Both the position numbers and the translations under genes were made by a program. A stretch of 64,000 nucleotides of DNA from CAZAQV01 sp964487255 (lineage in GTDB: Bacteria > Myxococcota_A > Polyangia > Polyangiales > CAZAQV01), in the NCBI GenBank assembly GCA_964487255.1, contig CAZAQV010000028.1, positions 15,150 to 79,149 on the forward strand, in the 5' to 3' direction. Below, in pieces: positions 1 to 8,131 of the stretch (the first letter of the stretch is position 1; every line of letters starts with the position of its first letter). The notes under the pieces were generated by a model. That model saw only the letters and a list, made by a program, of their open reading frames with translations, was not told the DNA's origin and ran no database searches.

Positions 1-1
1 A

Positions 2-466
2 ACCGGGTGTCATCGGACGACGGCGACCATTACGACCCGCACCGTAAACCGAACTGAACATCTCGAAGGAGAAATCGTCGGGAGTAACGAGTACGCGATC
101 TACTACAAAGGCCGACGCAGCGAAGAATTGAGGGCGGTGCCACGGTCGCATGTATTTCACATTCGGCACCCCGGTGAACGTCGTGAATACTACGGCATCG
201 CGATGATCGTAGGCGGCTTAGCGATCGGTGGCTTCTTCGGCGCGCTGGCGCTTGATGCCATCGGCGAACCTCCAAGTGACGACTCAGGAACCGAACTCGT
301 GGCGGGGTCGATCTTTGGCATCTTGGGCCTGTCCGTGGCAACTATCGGCGTGTATTGGACCTACGCCAGCTTGTCCGATGCCGCCGCTTCGGAGGAGCGG
401 CTCGAGCTGCGGCGGCGCCAAGAGCAGCTGCCGATCACGGAGTTTGGTGTTCATGGCCGCTTCTAA
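2..466 (+). CDS. Two-helix membrane protein, 5' end outside window
   Basis: The reading frame is open from the first bases of the window to a stop at 464-466, so this is the C-terminal part of a longer gene. A TTG at 128 could start a shorter protein, but the upstream codons continue without a stop and look coding. The visible part holds a soluble stretch (about 60 residues), two hydrophobic segments (IAMIVGGLAIGGFFGAL and a second around VAGSIFGILGLSVATIGVYW), and a charged tail with a Glu/Arg-rich region. That suggests a small inner-membrane protein with both ends on the same side. I do not recognise the family. Confidence 0.6.
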   Translation, partial: TGCHRTTATITTRTVNRTEHLEGEIVGSNEYAIYYKGRRSEELRAVPRSHVFHIRHPGERREYYGIAMIVGGLAIGGFFGALALDAIGEPPSDDSGTELVAGSIFGILGLSVATIGVYWTYASLSDAAASEERLELRRRQEQLPITEFGVHGRF

Positions 467-508
467 GCGAAGGAACGAAAGCCCAACCCAACCTACACTC
501 GTGGCGGG

Positions 509-925
509 CTATGTGATGAACGGGTTGGTGATGCGGACGCCGGCGATGACTTCGGAGTGATTGAGGTCTTCGGTGCAGAGTGCTGCGCAGTTTGCCGCGG
601 CGGCTGAGCGTACGATGAGTGCATCCCAGAAGGAGAGTGACGAAAGCCTGAGCTGATCGATCGCCTCAAGGATGAGCGCGATGTCGACCTGGACGACATG
701 CATCTTCGCGAAGAGTTCGACTCTGCGTCGAGCCCTTGCCGGATCCATTTGTAGCTTTCGTGTTGCTGCGACGAAGTACTCTTGAAGTACCTGTGTTGAA
801 ATCACTCCGGAGTGGTCACGAATTGCTTCTTTAACCACCGCTTGTGCTCGCTCTCGTTTAGACGAATCGCTCGCATCGTCCGCGTACACCAGCACATTGG
901 TGTCGATGAAAACTCGATTTGACAA
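509..925 (-). CDS. PIN-domain ribonuclease toxin (VapC-like)
   Basis: A 138-residue protein of normal VapC length. The N-terminus FIDTNVLVYADD carries the first acidic residue of a PIN active site. Further acidic positions are in the middle (LQEYFVAA) and in LSFWDALIVRSA, followed by CTEDL near the C-terminus, which is the usual quartet order. PIN toxins cut tRNA or other RNA and are inhibited by the upstream-encoded antitoxin. The gene starts 3 nt after the stop of the antitoxin gene, so the two are almost certainly one transcript. Confidence 0.9.
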   Translation of the reverse strand: MSNRVFIDTNVLVYADDASDSSKRERAQAVVKEAIRDHSGVISTQVLQEYFVAATRKLQMDPARARRRVELFAKMHVVQVDIALILEAIDQLRLSSLSFWDALIVRSAAAANCAALCTEDLNHSEVIAGVRITNPFIT

Positions 926-928
926 TGC

Positions 929-1174
929 TCAGCGCTCTTTCGTTTTCACACGGTCCTCGTAGAGGTCATCGCGTGACCATGCTCGACCATGTGAATTTCC
1001 GGACTCGACTCTCCAAAGCTCCTCAAGTTCATCCGCCGCATCATCATTCGCCCCGGCGCCACTTAGCGACTTCAAGTACTCGCGAATCATGTCGTTGAGT
1101 GATCGCCCCTGTTTTCGCGCAGCTTCGCGAGCGGCTCGAATCAGTTCGGGGTCCGCGGAGAGAGTGATGTTCAT
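929..1174 (-). CDS. Ribbon-helix-helix antitoxin (VapB-like)
   Basis: An 81-residue protein. I chose the ATG at 1174 because the next residues, NITLSADPELIRAAREAA, form the beta-strand and first helix of a ribbon-helix-helix DNA-binding domain. A GTG at 1195 would add seven residues. The helix GRSLNDMIREYL completes the fold. The C-terminal 40 residues are acidic and probably wrap around the PIN toxin encoded directly downstream. By family behaviour it should repress its own operon. The gap up to the divergent regulator gene at 1270 would hold the promoters. Confidence 0.85.
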   Translation of the reverse strand: MNITLSADPELIRAAREAARKQGRSLNDMIREYLKSLSGAGANDDAADELEELWRVESGNSHGRAWSRDDLYEDRVKTKER

Positions 1175-1269
1175 GAACACATAATACGTGCGCACGGGTT
1201 ATGTGTCAAGGTGGGCCGACGGTAGACCAGGCCCACAGACCGGGGTTGTTCAGCTAGAGTTGGGGGCTG

Positions 1270-2661
1270 ATGGGTGCGCGGAAACAGATTCTGATTGCAG
1301 ATGATGAGCCGAATCTTCGGCGTATCTTGGCCGCTCAGCTGTCGCGTGACGGGTACGATGTGGAGACTGTCGATGACGGCTCTTCCGCGGCAGAGTTTCT
1401 TGCGGACAATCACGTCGATGTTCTCATCAGTGACTTGCGCATGCCTGGCATGGACGGGATGCAGCTCCTCAAGCATGTGGTTGATGAACACCCCACGATT
1501 GCCGTGGTGATGATCACCGCGCATGGCACCGTGGACACAGCCGTCGAGGCTCTCAAAGTCGGGGCGTTCGATTACGTCACAAAGCCGTTCGACAAGGACG
1601 AGTTTCGGGCCGTCGTGCGCAAGGCTGCTCGGACGGTCGATGCGCGGAGCAGAGAGAACGTCGAGTCATTTGGCGTGCGCGATCGGATGGTTTCGCAGTC
1701 TCCGCAGATGGAGGACGTGCACGAAATCATCGACCGAGTAGCCGATACGCCCAGCACAGTGCTGATCACCGGCGAGTCGGGGACGGGGAAAGAACTTGTT
1801 GCACGTGCGCTGCACGAAGAGAGTCGGCGCAGAGATAAGCCCTTTATCAGCGTCAACTGCGGGGCGATTCCAGGGGAGCTCCTTGAGAGCGAGCTTTTCG
1901 GCTACGAAAAAGGCGCGTTTACGGGCGCTGTCAGCTCCAAGCCGGGGCGTTTCGAGCTGGCCAATGGCGGGACGCTTTTTCTCGACGAAGTCGGTGAAAT
2001 TCCTTCGCCGATGCAGGTGAAGTTGTTGCGTGCGCTTCAGGAGCAAGCTTTCGAGCGTGTCGGAGGTATCAAAACCATCAAGGTCGACGTGCGTGTCGTC
2101 GCGGCAACGAACCGCAATTTGAAAGAGGCGATCGAGCAAAACAGTTTTCGTGAGGATTTATTTTACCGACTCAATGTTGTCCGGGTTGATTTGCCACCAC
2201 TACGCGAGCGGAAAAAGGACATCCCGCTATTGGCGGAGCACTTCCTTCGGCGGTTTAACAAGCGGCTCAATAAGCAGGTAGTCGATATCTCTGACGACGC
2301 AATGAAGCAGTTGCTCGACGCGCCTTGGCGCGGCAACATCCGTGAGCTTGAGAACGCGGTGGAGCGCTGCGTGCTTTTCTGTGACGGTGAGGTGATCAAT
2401 GTTGAGGACCTGCCACAGGATCTACGCGGCGAAAGCATCCAGAAACGAGCTGCCGAAGAAGCGGTCGAAAAGTCGGGTGCCGTCGGCGATGTCGGGCTCA
2501 AGAAGGCTGTCAAAGACGCCGCTCTTCGCGTGGAGCGCGAGCTGATTGTACGCGCACTCAAGCAAACACAAGGCAACGTCACGCACGCAGCGAGGCTCCT
2601 GAAAATTTCGCGAAAGGGATTGCAGAACAAGATGAAAGACTTGGGGCTTCGCGAGTCATGA
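1270..2661 (+). CDS. NtrC-family sigma-54-dependent response regulator
   Basis: The 463-residue protein has the full three-domain layout. A receiver domain (1-120) carries the acidic pair DD at 11-12, the phosphorylation site Asp55 in SDLRMPG and Lys105. An AAA+ domain has Walker A GESGTGKE at 168-175, the sigma-54 contact loop GAFTGA at 215-220 and Walker B GTLFLDE at 234-240. A Fis-type helix-turn-helix sits at the C-terminus (NVTHAARLLKISRKGLQNKM). It should activate sigma-54 promoters when phosphorylated. No histidine kinase is encoded nearby. A second regulator of the same class follows after 37 bp, so the two may be co-transcribed. Confidence 0.95.
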   Translation: MGARKQILIADDEPNLRRILAAQLSRDGYDVETVDDGSSAAEFLADNHVDVLISDLRMPGMDGMQLLKHVVDEHPTIAVVMITAHGTVDTAVEALKVGAFDYVTKPFDKDEFRAVVRKAARTVDARSRENVESFGVRDRMVSQSPQMEDVHEIIDRVADTPSTVLITGESGTGKELVARALHEESRRRDKPFISVNCGAIPGELLESELFGYEKGAFTGAVSSKPGRFELANGGTLFLDEVGEIPSPMQVKLLRALQEQAFERVGGIKTIKVDVRVVAATNRNLKEAIEQNSFREDLFYRLNVVRVDLPPLRERKKDIPLLAEHFLRRFNKRLNKQVVDISDDAMKQLLDAPWRGNIRELENAVERCVLFCDGEVINVEDLPQDLRGESIQKRAAEEAVEKSGAVGDVGLKKAVKDAALRVERELIVRALKQTQGNVTHAARLLKISRKGLQNKMKDLGLRES

Positions 2662-2698
2662 GAGGGAGAGGTACGGTGAGAAGGGCCAGGAGAAGAAC

Positions 2699-4054
2699 GT
2701 GAACGGGCGACGAAAGATTCTCGTCGTGGACGATGAGAAGAATATTCTTACAACGCTGTCGCGTGCACTCTCCCTAGAGAACTACGACGTTGATGTCGCA
2801 GGTCATGGCAAACTGGCGCTCGAGAAGGTTGCAGCGGTTGAGTACGACCTCGTGCTCCTCGACGTCATGATGCCGGATATTACCGGGCTGGAGGTTCTGC
2901 GCCGGCTTAAGGCCGACCAGCCGGAGGCAGTCGTGCTGGTGATGAGCGGGCACGGCACGGTCGAAACCGCGGTTGAGGCAACGCGTCTAGGCGCTCACGA
3001 TTTTCTCGAGAAACCGATTTCCACAGACCGATTGTTACTTTCGATCTCTCGCGCTCTCGATTTCCAAAGTCTTCAAGAGCAAAACGAAACGTTGCGCCGC
3101 GCCGGCGGGCTCTTCGACGAGCTGCTTGGTGAGAGCCCTGCGATGAAGTCGCTGCGAGAGCAAATCGAACGCGTTTCGGATGCCAACGCAGCGGTGTTGC
3201 TTCGGGGAGAGCGCGGCACTGGTAAGGAGCTCGTCGCGCGTGCGATCCACCGCGGCTCTGCGCGTGCAGATGCACCGCTTGAGAAGTTGAACTGCGCGGC
3301 CGTACCAGGCGAACTCATTGAAAGCGAACTTTTCGGACACGAGAGCGGTGCGTTCACTGGCGCCACGAAACAACGACTGGGCAAGTTCGAACGTGCGCAC
3401 GGGGGCACCCTCTTTCTCGACGAGGTCGGCGATATGCCGCTTCCCATGCAGGCCAAGCTCCTGCGCGTCCTGCAGGAGGGAGAGCTTGAGCGCGTGGGAG
3501 GCAGCAAGCTCATCGAAGTCAACGTGCGCGTGGTCGCTGCGACCAACAAGAACCTCGAAGAGGCTATCGAAGAGGGCGCATTCCGCGCCGATCTCTACGA
3601 CCGACTCAACGTTCTACCATTACGTCTGCCACCGCTTCGCGAACGCGTAGGTGATATTGCACTTCTGACGAAGCATTTCGTTGAGCTTTGCTGTGAGGCG
3701 AATGACCGACCAAAGAAGACGCTCTCCGAGGGGGCGTTGGAGTACCTACGCAGCTATCCGTTTCCCGGGAACGTGCGCGAGCTACGCAATATTATCGAGC
3801 GCATGGTGATTCTGGCCCCAACAGAAGAAATCAGCGAACAACAGGCACGAGAACTCGCGCCACATGGTGCGCGAGTCGCGACAGGATTGTACCGGCCGGG
3901 GACCACTTTTCGCGAGCTCATTGATGATGCGGAACGTATGGTGATCGAACAAGCCTTGGCGCACCACGAGGGGCACGTAACCAACACAGCACAGGACCTC
4001 GGCCTTGAACGTTCTCACCTGTATAAAAAGATGAAAGCGCTTGGGATCAGATAG
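2699..4054 (+). CDS. Second NtrC-family sigma-54-dependent response regulator
   Basis: A 451-residue protein starting at GTG. The receiver domain has DD at 11-12, phospho-acceptor Asp55 in LLDVMMPD and Lys105. The AAA+ domain has Walker A GERGTGKE (170-177) and an intact GAFTGA loop (217-222), followed by FLDEVGD. A Fis-type helix-turn-helix (NTAQDLGLERSHLYKKM) ends the protein. It is clearly paralogous to the gene just upstream but diverged in the linker and C-terminal DNA-binding part, so the two probably read different promoters. Tandem NtrC-like regulators are common in myxobacteria. The methyltransferase gene starts at or just inside the end of this gene. Confidence 0.95.
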   Translation: MNGRRKILVVDDEKNILTTLSRALSLENYDVDVAGHGKLALEKVAAVEYDLVLLDVMMPDITGLEVLRRLKADQPEAVVLVMSGHGTVETAVEATRLGAHDFLEKPISTDRLLLSISRALDFQSLQEQNETLRRAGGLFDELLGESPAMKSLREQIERVSDANAAVLLRGERGTGKELVARAIHRGSARADAPLEKLNCAAVPGELIESELFGHESGAFTGATKQRLGKFERAHGGTLFLDEVGDMPLPMQAKLLRVLQEGELERVGGSKLIEVNVRVVAATNKNLEEAIEEGAFRADLYDRLNVLPLRLPPLRERVGDIALLTKHFVELCCEANDRPKKTLSEGALEYLRSYPFPGNVRELRNIIERMVILAPTEEISEQQARELAPHGARVATGLYRPGTTFRELIDDAERMVIEQALAHHEGHVTNTAQDLGLERSHLYKKMKALGIR

Positions 4055-4061
4055 CACGGCC

Positions 4062-4844
4062 GTGAATGACGAGTTGACCGACGACGCGCTCACGGGTTCG
4101 TTCCGTGTCTGGCAGCGCAGGAAAGGGCATCGTTTTTCTGTGGATGACGTGCTGACGGCATGGCGTGCGGTCGAGGCAGCTCGTTCCCTGAAGATCGATG
4201 CGAGCGAGCAACCGACCCACGTGGATCTGGGCTGCGGCCTTGGATCTGTACTTTTGATGGTACACGACCGTCTTCGTTGGCAGGGCGTCGGCGTTGAGGC
4301 GCAAGAAGTCTCGATCGAACTTGCTCGTAAGAATGTCGAGCGCAACGCCCTGCAGTCGAAGCTCGAACTCGTCGCGGGCGATTTCCGTGAGGTGACGCTG
4401 GACGCCGAACCGATGTTGGTAACGGGCACCCCACCCTACTTTCCACCCGGTACTGCAATACCGTCGCCGGACTCTCAGCGCGCGTACGCGCGTATCGAGT
4501 ACCGAGGCGGGGTTGAAGATTACCTCGCTGTTGCCAACAAGCTCGTCGCAGCGAGTGGCAAGATCGTCGTGTGTGGTGATGCGCGTCGCCCGGAACGTGT
4601 TGTCGACACCGCCACTAAGATCGGCTTGCAGATCCTGCATCAAACCGACGCATTTCCGCGCGCAGGGCGCGCATGCTTGTTTTCGATTTGGACACTCGAA
4701 CGGGCGACGGATGCGCTTCGCCCGGACTGGCCCGTCGAGAGCTGGACGGCGCGTGACCGTCGTGGCGCTCGCACCACCCAGGCACACGCGCTCCGCGAGT
4801 ATTTTGGTCTCGAGCCCAATCTCAGCGAGCATGCCAGTCCGTGA
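4062..4844 (+). CDS. SAM-dependent methyltransferase, TrmN6-like
   Basis: About 260 residues. The N-terminus has the phrase QRRKGHRFSVDDVLTAW, typical of the tRNA1(Val) adenine-37 N6-methyltransferase family. It is followed by the SAM-binding motif VDLGCGLG (54-61), an acidic residue after the next strand (GVEAQE), and the catalytic-loop motif TPPYF (124-128) where most members have NPPY. An exocyclic amine of adenine in RNA is the likely target, but the substrate is not proven. I prefer the GTG at 4062. A TTG at 4041 would overlap the upstream regulator. The next gene begins in the last 4 bp of this one. Confidence 0.8.
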   Translation: MNDELTDDALTGSFRVWQRRKGHRFSVDDVLTAWRAVEAARSLKIDASEQPTHVDLGCGLGSVLLMVHDRLRWQGVGVEAQEVSIELARKNVERNALQSKLELVAGDFREVTLDAEPMLVTGTPPYFPPGTAIPSPDSQRAYARIEYRGGVEDYLAVANKLVAASGKIVVCGDARRPERVVDTATKIGLQILHQTDAFPRAGRACLFSIWTLERATDALRPDWPVESWTARDRRGARTTQAHALREYFGLEPNLSEHASP

Positions 4845-6046
4845 CCGGGCAAAAGAAAACGGCAGAGCAAAAGCGTGCAGTGAGCCAGTCTTTCACTGCG
4901 CTGCGCGCTTGGGGACGGGGCGAGGACGCTGACGTGCTTAAGGCCGCTTGGCAGGCCAGCAACACCAGTGCTGAAGAGCCGCTGACCCACTCGGTCCATC
5001 CTTATCCCGGGCGCATGCATTGGGCTATCGCGCGAAAGCTCATGGGACACTATGGGGAAGCAGGCTCTCGGATGCTGGATCCTTTCGTGGGTGGTGGGAC
5101 CACGATGCTCGAAGGTATGCTCGCGGGGCTCCAGCCCGTTGGTGTCGACCTCAATCCGCTCGCGGTACCGATTGGCAAGACGAAGACCCGCATCACCTCG
5201 GAGCGCGACCGAAAGGAGTTCGTGCTGGCCTGTGAAGCGGTTGCAGCCAAATCTGAAGAGCGCGTGCGGGCACGTGCGAGAGCCAAAATCCCGATCAGCA
5301 AAATCGACGCGTCCTGGTATCCGCCGCATGTTCTATTCGAGTTAAGTGGCTTGCTCGAAGAGATACGTGCAGCGCCCGAGACATGGCAGCAACCGATGGA
5401 GGTCTTGTTCTCTGCATTGACCACAAAATTTTCCTTCAGAAAGTCGGAAACAAGCTCCGCCCGTGAGCAAAAGCGCATTCGCAAGGGCCTGTGCACGGAG
5501 TTTTTTCTTCGCCGATCGAGACTGCTAGCGGAACAGTGGCAGCAGCTCGAACAGTTCGCGACTTCGCAGGGAGGCCGTTGGCACAAGCCCACACTGATTC
5601 GCGGCGATGCCCTTAAGCTGGGACGTGTACTCGGAGGAAAAAACCGTGAAGATGTTGACCTAATTGTCACTTCGCCACCCTACGCGGGAACGTACGATTA
5701 CTTCGATCACCATCGGTTGCGAATGGCCTGGCTCGGGCTTCGTGCAAAGCAGTTCGTCGAAGGAGAATCCGGATCTCGCCGCCAGATGCAGGCCGCAGAT
5801 GTCGAACGGTGGCGCGAAACCTTCACAGACTTACTGATGGCGATGCAGAGCGTGTGTCGTCCGGAAGCGCCCATTCTACTCGTGCTGGGTGATGGACGCG
5901 TGGGTCGAACGGAACTGTCCGCTGTCGGTGAAGTTCGACGCACCAGTGAAGAACTCGGGATGAGCTTTGTTGCCGCGGCGACTGTGAAGAGGTCGCACAC
6001 AGGTACGCGAAAACGAACGGAAGCGATCATTCTTCTGCGCGCGTGA
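4841..6046 (+). CDS. N4/N6-type amino-methyltransferase, orphan
   Basis: A 401-residue protein starting at a GTG that overlaps the previous stop by 4 bp. It carries the SAM motif DPFVGGGTT at 80-88 and the catalytic motif TSPPY at 277-281, followed by YDYFDHHR. The order (SAM motif first, SPPY second) and the 190-residue helical segment between them fit the N4/N6 DNA methylase superfamily. SPPY is more usual in cytosine-N4 enzymes. No restriction nuclease or specificity subunit is encoded nearby. The coupling to a TrmN6-like gene leaves open an RNA substrate. I cannot decide between DNA and RNA from sequence alone. Confidence 0.8.
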   Translation: MTGQKKTAEQKRAVSQSFTALRAWGRGEDADVLKAAWQASNTSAEEPLTHSVHPYPGRMHWAIARKLMGHYGEAGSRMLDPFVGGGTTMLEGMLAGLQPVGVDLNPLAVPIGKTKTRITSERDRKEFVLACEAVAAKSEERVRARARAKIPISKIDASWYPPHVLFELSGLLEEIRAAPETWQQPMEVLFSALTTKFSFRKSETSSAREQKRIRKGLCTEFFLRRSRLLAEQWQQLEQFATSQGGRWHKPTLIRGDALKLGRVLGGKNREDVDLIVTSPPYAGTYDYFDHHRLRMAWLGLRAKQFVEGESGSRRQMQAADVERWRETFTDLLMAMQSVCRPEAPILLVLGDGRVGRTELSAVGEVRRTSEELGMSFVAAATVKRSHTGTRKRTEAIILLRA

Positions 6047-6146
6047 TGCGTTGTTACGATTTCGTGTCGCCTTGTTCTTGCGAATGCCAACGCAAATTTT
6101 CTGACAACAAATTGTCCGTGCACAAGCGATCACTTTTTTTGACCGC

Positions 6147-7157
6147 ATGGAGTCGCTGACCGAATGTCGTGGGGTCGATATGCACGATGAGAACGAAGAG
6201 CGAAGCGAGCTGGTTGGAACGTGTTTGGGAGGTCGGTTTCGCATCGAGCACCTGATCGCGGTGGGTGGTACAGGCGTTGTCTTTTTTGCCTACGATGAAC
6301 GCGACGATCGCGCCGTTGTCGTCAAAACGATGCGTCCCAAGTACACCGCGCACACGGACCTTAATCGGCGACTCGCGCGCGAGGCCGAGATCGCGCGTCG
6401 CGTCCGGCATCCAGGGATTGCAGAGGTGATATACGAGGGGCAACTCATCGATGGGTCGGTCTTCGTGGTCTTTGAGTATATCGAGGGCGTGAGCCTGGCA
6501 TCGCTCCTCTACCGCGTTGGACGGCTCAGCGTGGAGCAAACGTGCTACATCGGTGGACGCGTGGCTGCGATCCTGCAGCGCGCCCACGATGCAGGCTACG
6601 TGCATCGCGACGTAAAACCTGAGCACATCGTGCTGTGCGCGACGCCCGAAGGGCTGAACATCCGACTCATTGATTTCGGTGTATGCGCGGCAGTCACGGC
6701 GCCCCAAGGCGAGCGCGAACGTGAGCGGGGTCGTGTTTTTGGGACACCGAGCTATGTCTCGCCGGAGCAAGCGGCTGGGATTCCCGAAGTGTGCTCTCGG
6801 GCCGATTTATTTGGGCTCGGCGTGACCATGTACGAGTGCCTCGTCGGTCGTGTCCCCTTTACGGGGCGTGATGTCACGGATCTCTTGCGTAAGATCATTC
6901 GCTGCGATGCGCCGAAACTCAACGAAGTACGACCCGACATTCACCCTAGCGTTGCGGCGCTCATCGACCGTTCAATGGAACGCAATCCCGACGACCGCTT
7001 CGCAAGTGCACGCTTCATGGCGCGAGCTTGCCATCGTTTCGTGTCGTCCCCTGCCGATGTGGGCGCCGAGCTTCTCTCTCGCGCGAGGGGCTTACCAGCA
7101 GTTCGCACCGAGCAACCGACGACTCCACTCGTTCGGGTTGCACACCAAGCAGCCTGA
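6147..7157 (+). CDS. Hanks-type Ser/Thr protein kinase with altered catalytic loop
   Basis: A 336-residue cytoplasmic kinase without a predicted transmembrane helix. It has a Gly-rich loop (AVGGTGVV, 38-45), the ATP-anchoring Lys60 in VVVK, the catalytic loop HRDVKPEH (153-160), DFG (176-178), the activation-segment end GTPSYVSPEQ and a C-lobe with ADLFGLGVTMYE. The loop residue that is normally Asn (HRDxKPxN), which binds metal, is His160, which is odd for an active kinase. An alternative start is the ATG at 6180. The SixA-like gene follows with a TGATG overlap, so a kinase and a phosphohistidine phosphatase share an operon. Confidence 0.9.
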   Translation: MESLTECRGVDMHDENEERSELVGTCLGGRFRIEHLIAVGGTGVVFFAYDERDDRAVVVKTMRPKYTAHTDLNRRLAREAEIARRVRHPGIAEVIYEGQLIDGSVFVVFEYIEGVSLASLLYRVGRLSVEQTCYIGGRVAAILQRAHDAGYVHRDVKPEHIVLCATPEGLNIRLIDFGVCAAVTAPQGERERERGRVFGTPSYVSPEQAAGIPEVCSRADLFGLGVTMYECLVGRVPFTGRDVTDLLRKIIRCDAPKLNEVRPDIHPSVAALIDRSMERNPDDRFASARFMARACHRFVSSPADVGAELLSRARGLPAVRTEQPTTPLVRVAHQAA

Positions 7158-7606
7158 TGGAAGTCCTTTTCCTACGGCACGCTCATGCAGTAGATGCTTT
7201 CGGCTTTCAAGACGAGCATCGGTGGCTTTCAAAAAAGGGTCGCGAGGAAGCGCTCGCATTTGGACAGTCCCTCGCCCATCGTTCTTGGACACCCGATCAG
7301 GTGTGGACGAGTCCCAAAGTTCGTGCTGTTCAGACATGTGAACTCGTCTTGCGCGCGCTGCAAGTGCCGCATTCAGCCATCGAAGCTTACCCCGATCTCG
7401 CGTACGGTACGACGGCAGCGGGTCTTGGTTGTCTTGATCGCGCGGAGGAGGCTTCCCGTGTACTACTTGTGGGTCATGAACCCTTGATACGCTCGATGGC
7501 CGCTCAATTCGCGCAAGTTCAGTTGGCCGCTTTTTCGACAGCAACAGGTGCGCTCGTGTCGATCGAAGGCGCGAAAAAACCGGCTTGTACCCGGCTTCCG
7601 TCCTAA
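7157..7606 (+). CDS. sixA: SixA-like phosphohistidine phosphatase
   Basis: A 149-residue member of the histidine phosphatase (phosphoglycerate mutase) superfamily. I chose the ATG at 7157 because the first strand MEVLFLRHAHAVDAF holds the catalytic Arg-His pair (R7, H8). The second conserved region TSPKVRAVQTCELV and the second catalytic His in LLVGHEP are present. SixA removes phosphate from histidine residues, classically on the Hpt domain of ArcB or on the phosphotransferase protein NPr. The start overlaps the stop of the kinase gene by one base (TGATG), so translation is probably coupled. Confidence 0.85.
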   Translation: MEVLFLRHAHAVDAFGFQDEHRWLSKKGREEALAFGQSLAHRSWTPDQVWTSPKVRAVQTCELVLRALQVPHSAIEAYPDLAYGTTAAGLGCLDRAEEASRVLLVGHEPLIRSMAAQFAQVQLAAFSTATGALVSIEGAKKPACTRLPS

Positions 7607-7660
7607 ATCAATAACAAAAAACATCGCCCACACTCACAGAGGCCTGCTACTCTAACGCAC

Positions 7661-8131
7661 ATGCGAAGGAACAAGCTTTGGTGGAGGGCCATCGCGATGG
7701 GTGTGCTGATGCTTTCCCTTCAAGGGTGTCCTGGAACCATCGACGACCCACAAGCTTTTTTGGATGCTCGCAATATGACGGATGCGGGGCGTCAGGATAC
7801 GAGTACTCCGGATGCAACGACAGGTTGTAACATTCTGGAGCTCTTCACGAACGCGACGACGGGATGTGCCGGTGCATCCTGTCATGCTGGTGGTGGCGTC
7901 ACGGCGCCGAGCTTAGAAATGGACGACTGGGGAAACCTCGGCGCCACGAGCCTGTTTTGCAAGGACACACCTTATGTCACGCCCGGCGAGCCCAACGCAA
8001 GCGCGCTCTATCTCAAGCTGCTGCCCGATGGTGAGCGGGCGCCATGCGTAGGGGATCGGATGCCGAGCACTCGCCCCGCCCTCTCACCCAATGAAATCGA
8101 GTGTGTTCGCGCTTGGATCGAGGGAATGTGA
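7661..8131 (+). CDS. Lipoprotein with one C-x4-C-H haem-like motif
   Basis: A 156-residue protein with an N-terminal signal ending in the lipobox-like LSLQGC and a short Asp/Thr-rich linker (DAGRQDTSTPDATT). The body holds CAGASCH, a C-x4-C-H motif of the kind found in expanded c-type cytochromes of deltaproteobacteria. It also has the C-terminal phrase LSPNEIECVRAWIEGM, which resembles the end of planctomycete/myxobacterial cytochrome-c-like domains. Haem binding is inference, because the usual C-x2-C-H is absent. The next gene starts in its stop codon (TGATG), linking it to a surface protein. Confidence 0.65.
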   Translation: MRRNKLWWRAIAMGVLMLSLQGCPGTIDDPQAFLDARNMTDAGRQDTSTPDATTGCNILELFTNATTGCAGASCHAGGGVTAPSLEMDDWGNLGATSLFCKDTPYVTPGEPNASALYLKLLPDGERAPCVGDRMPSTRPALSPNEIECVRAWIEGM

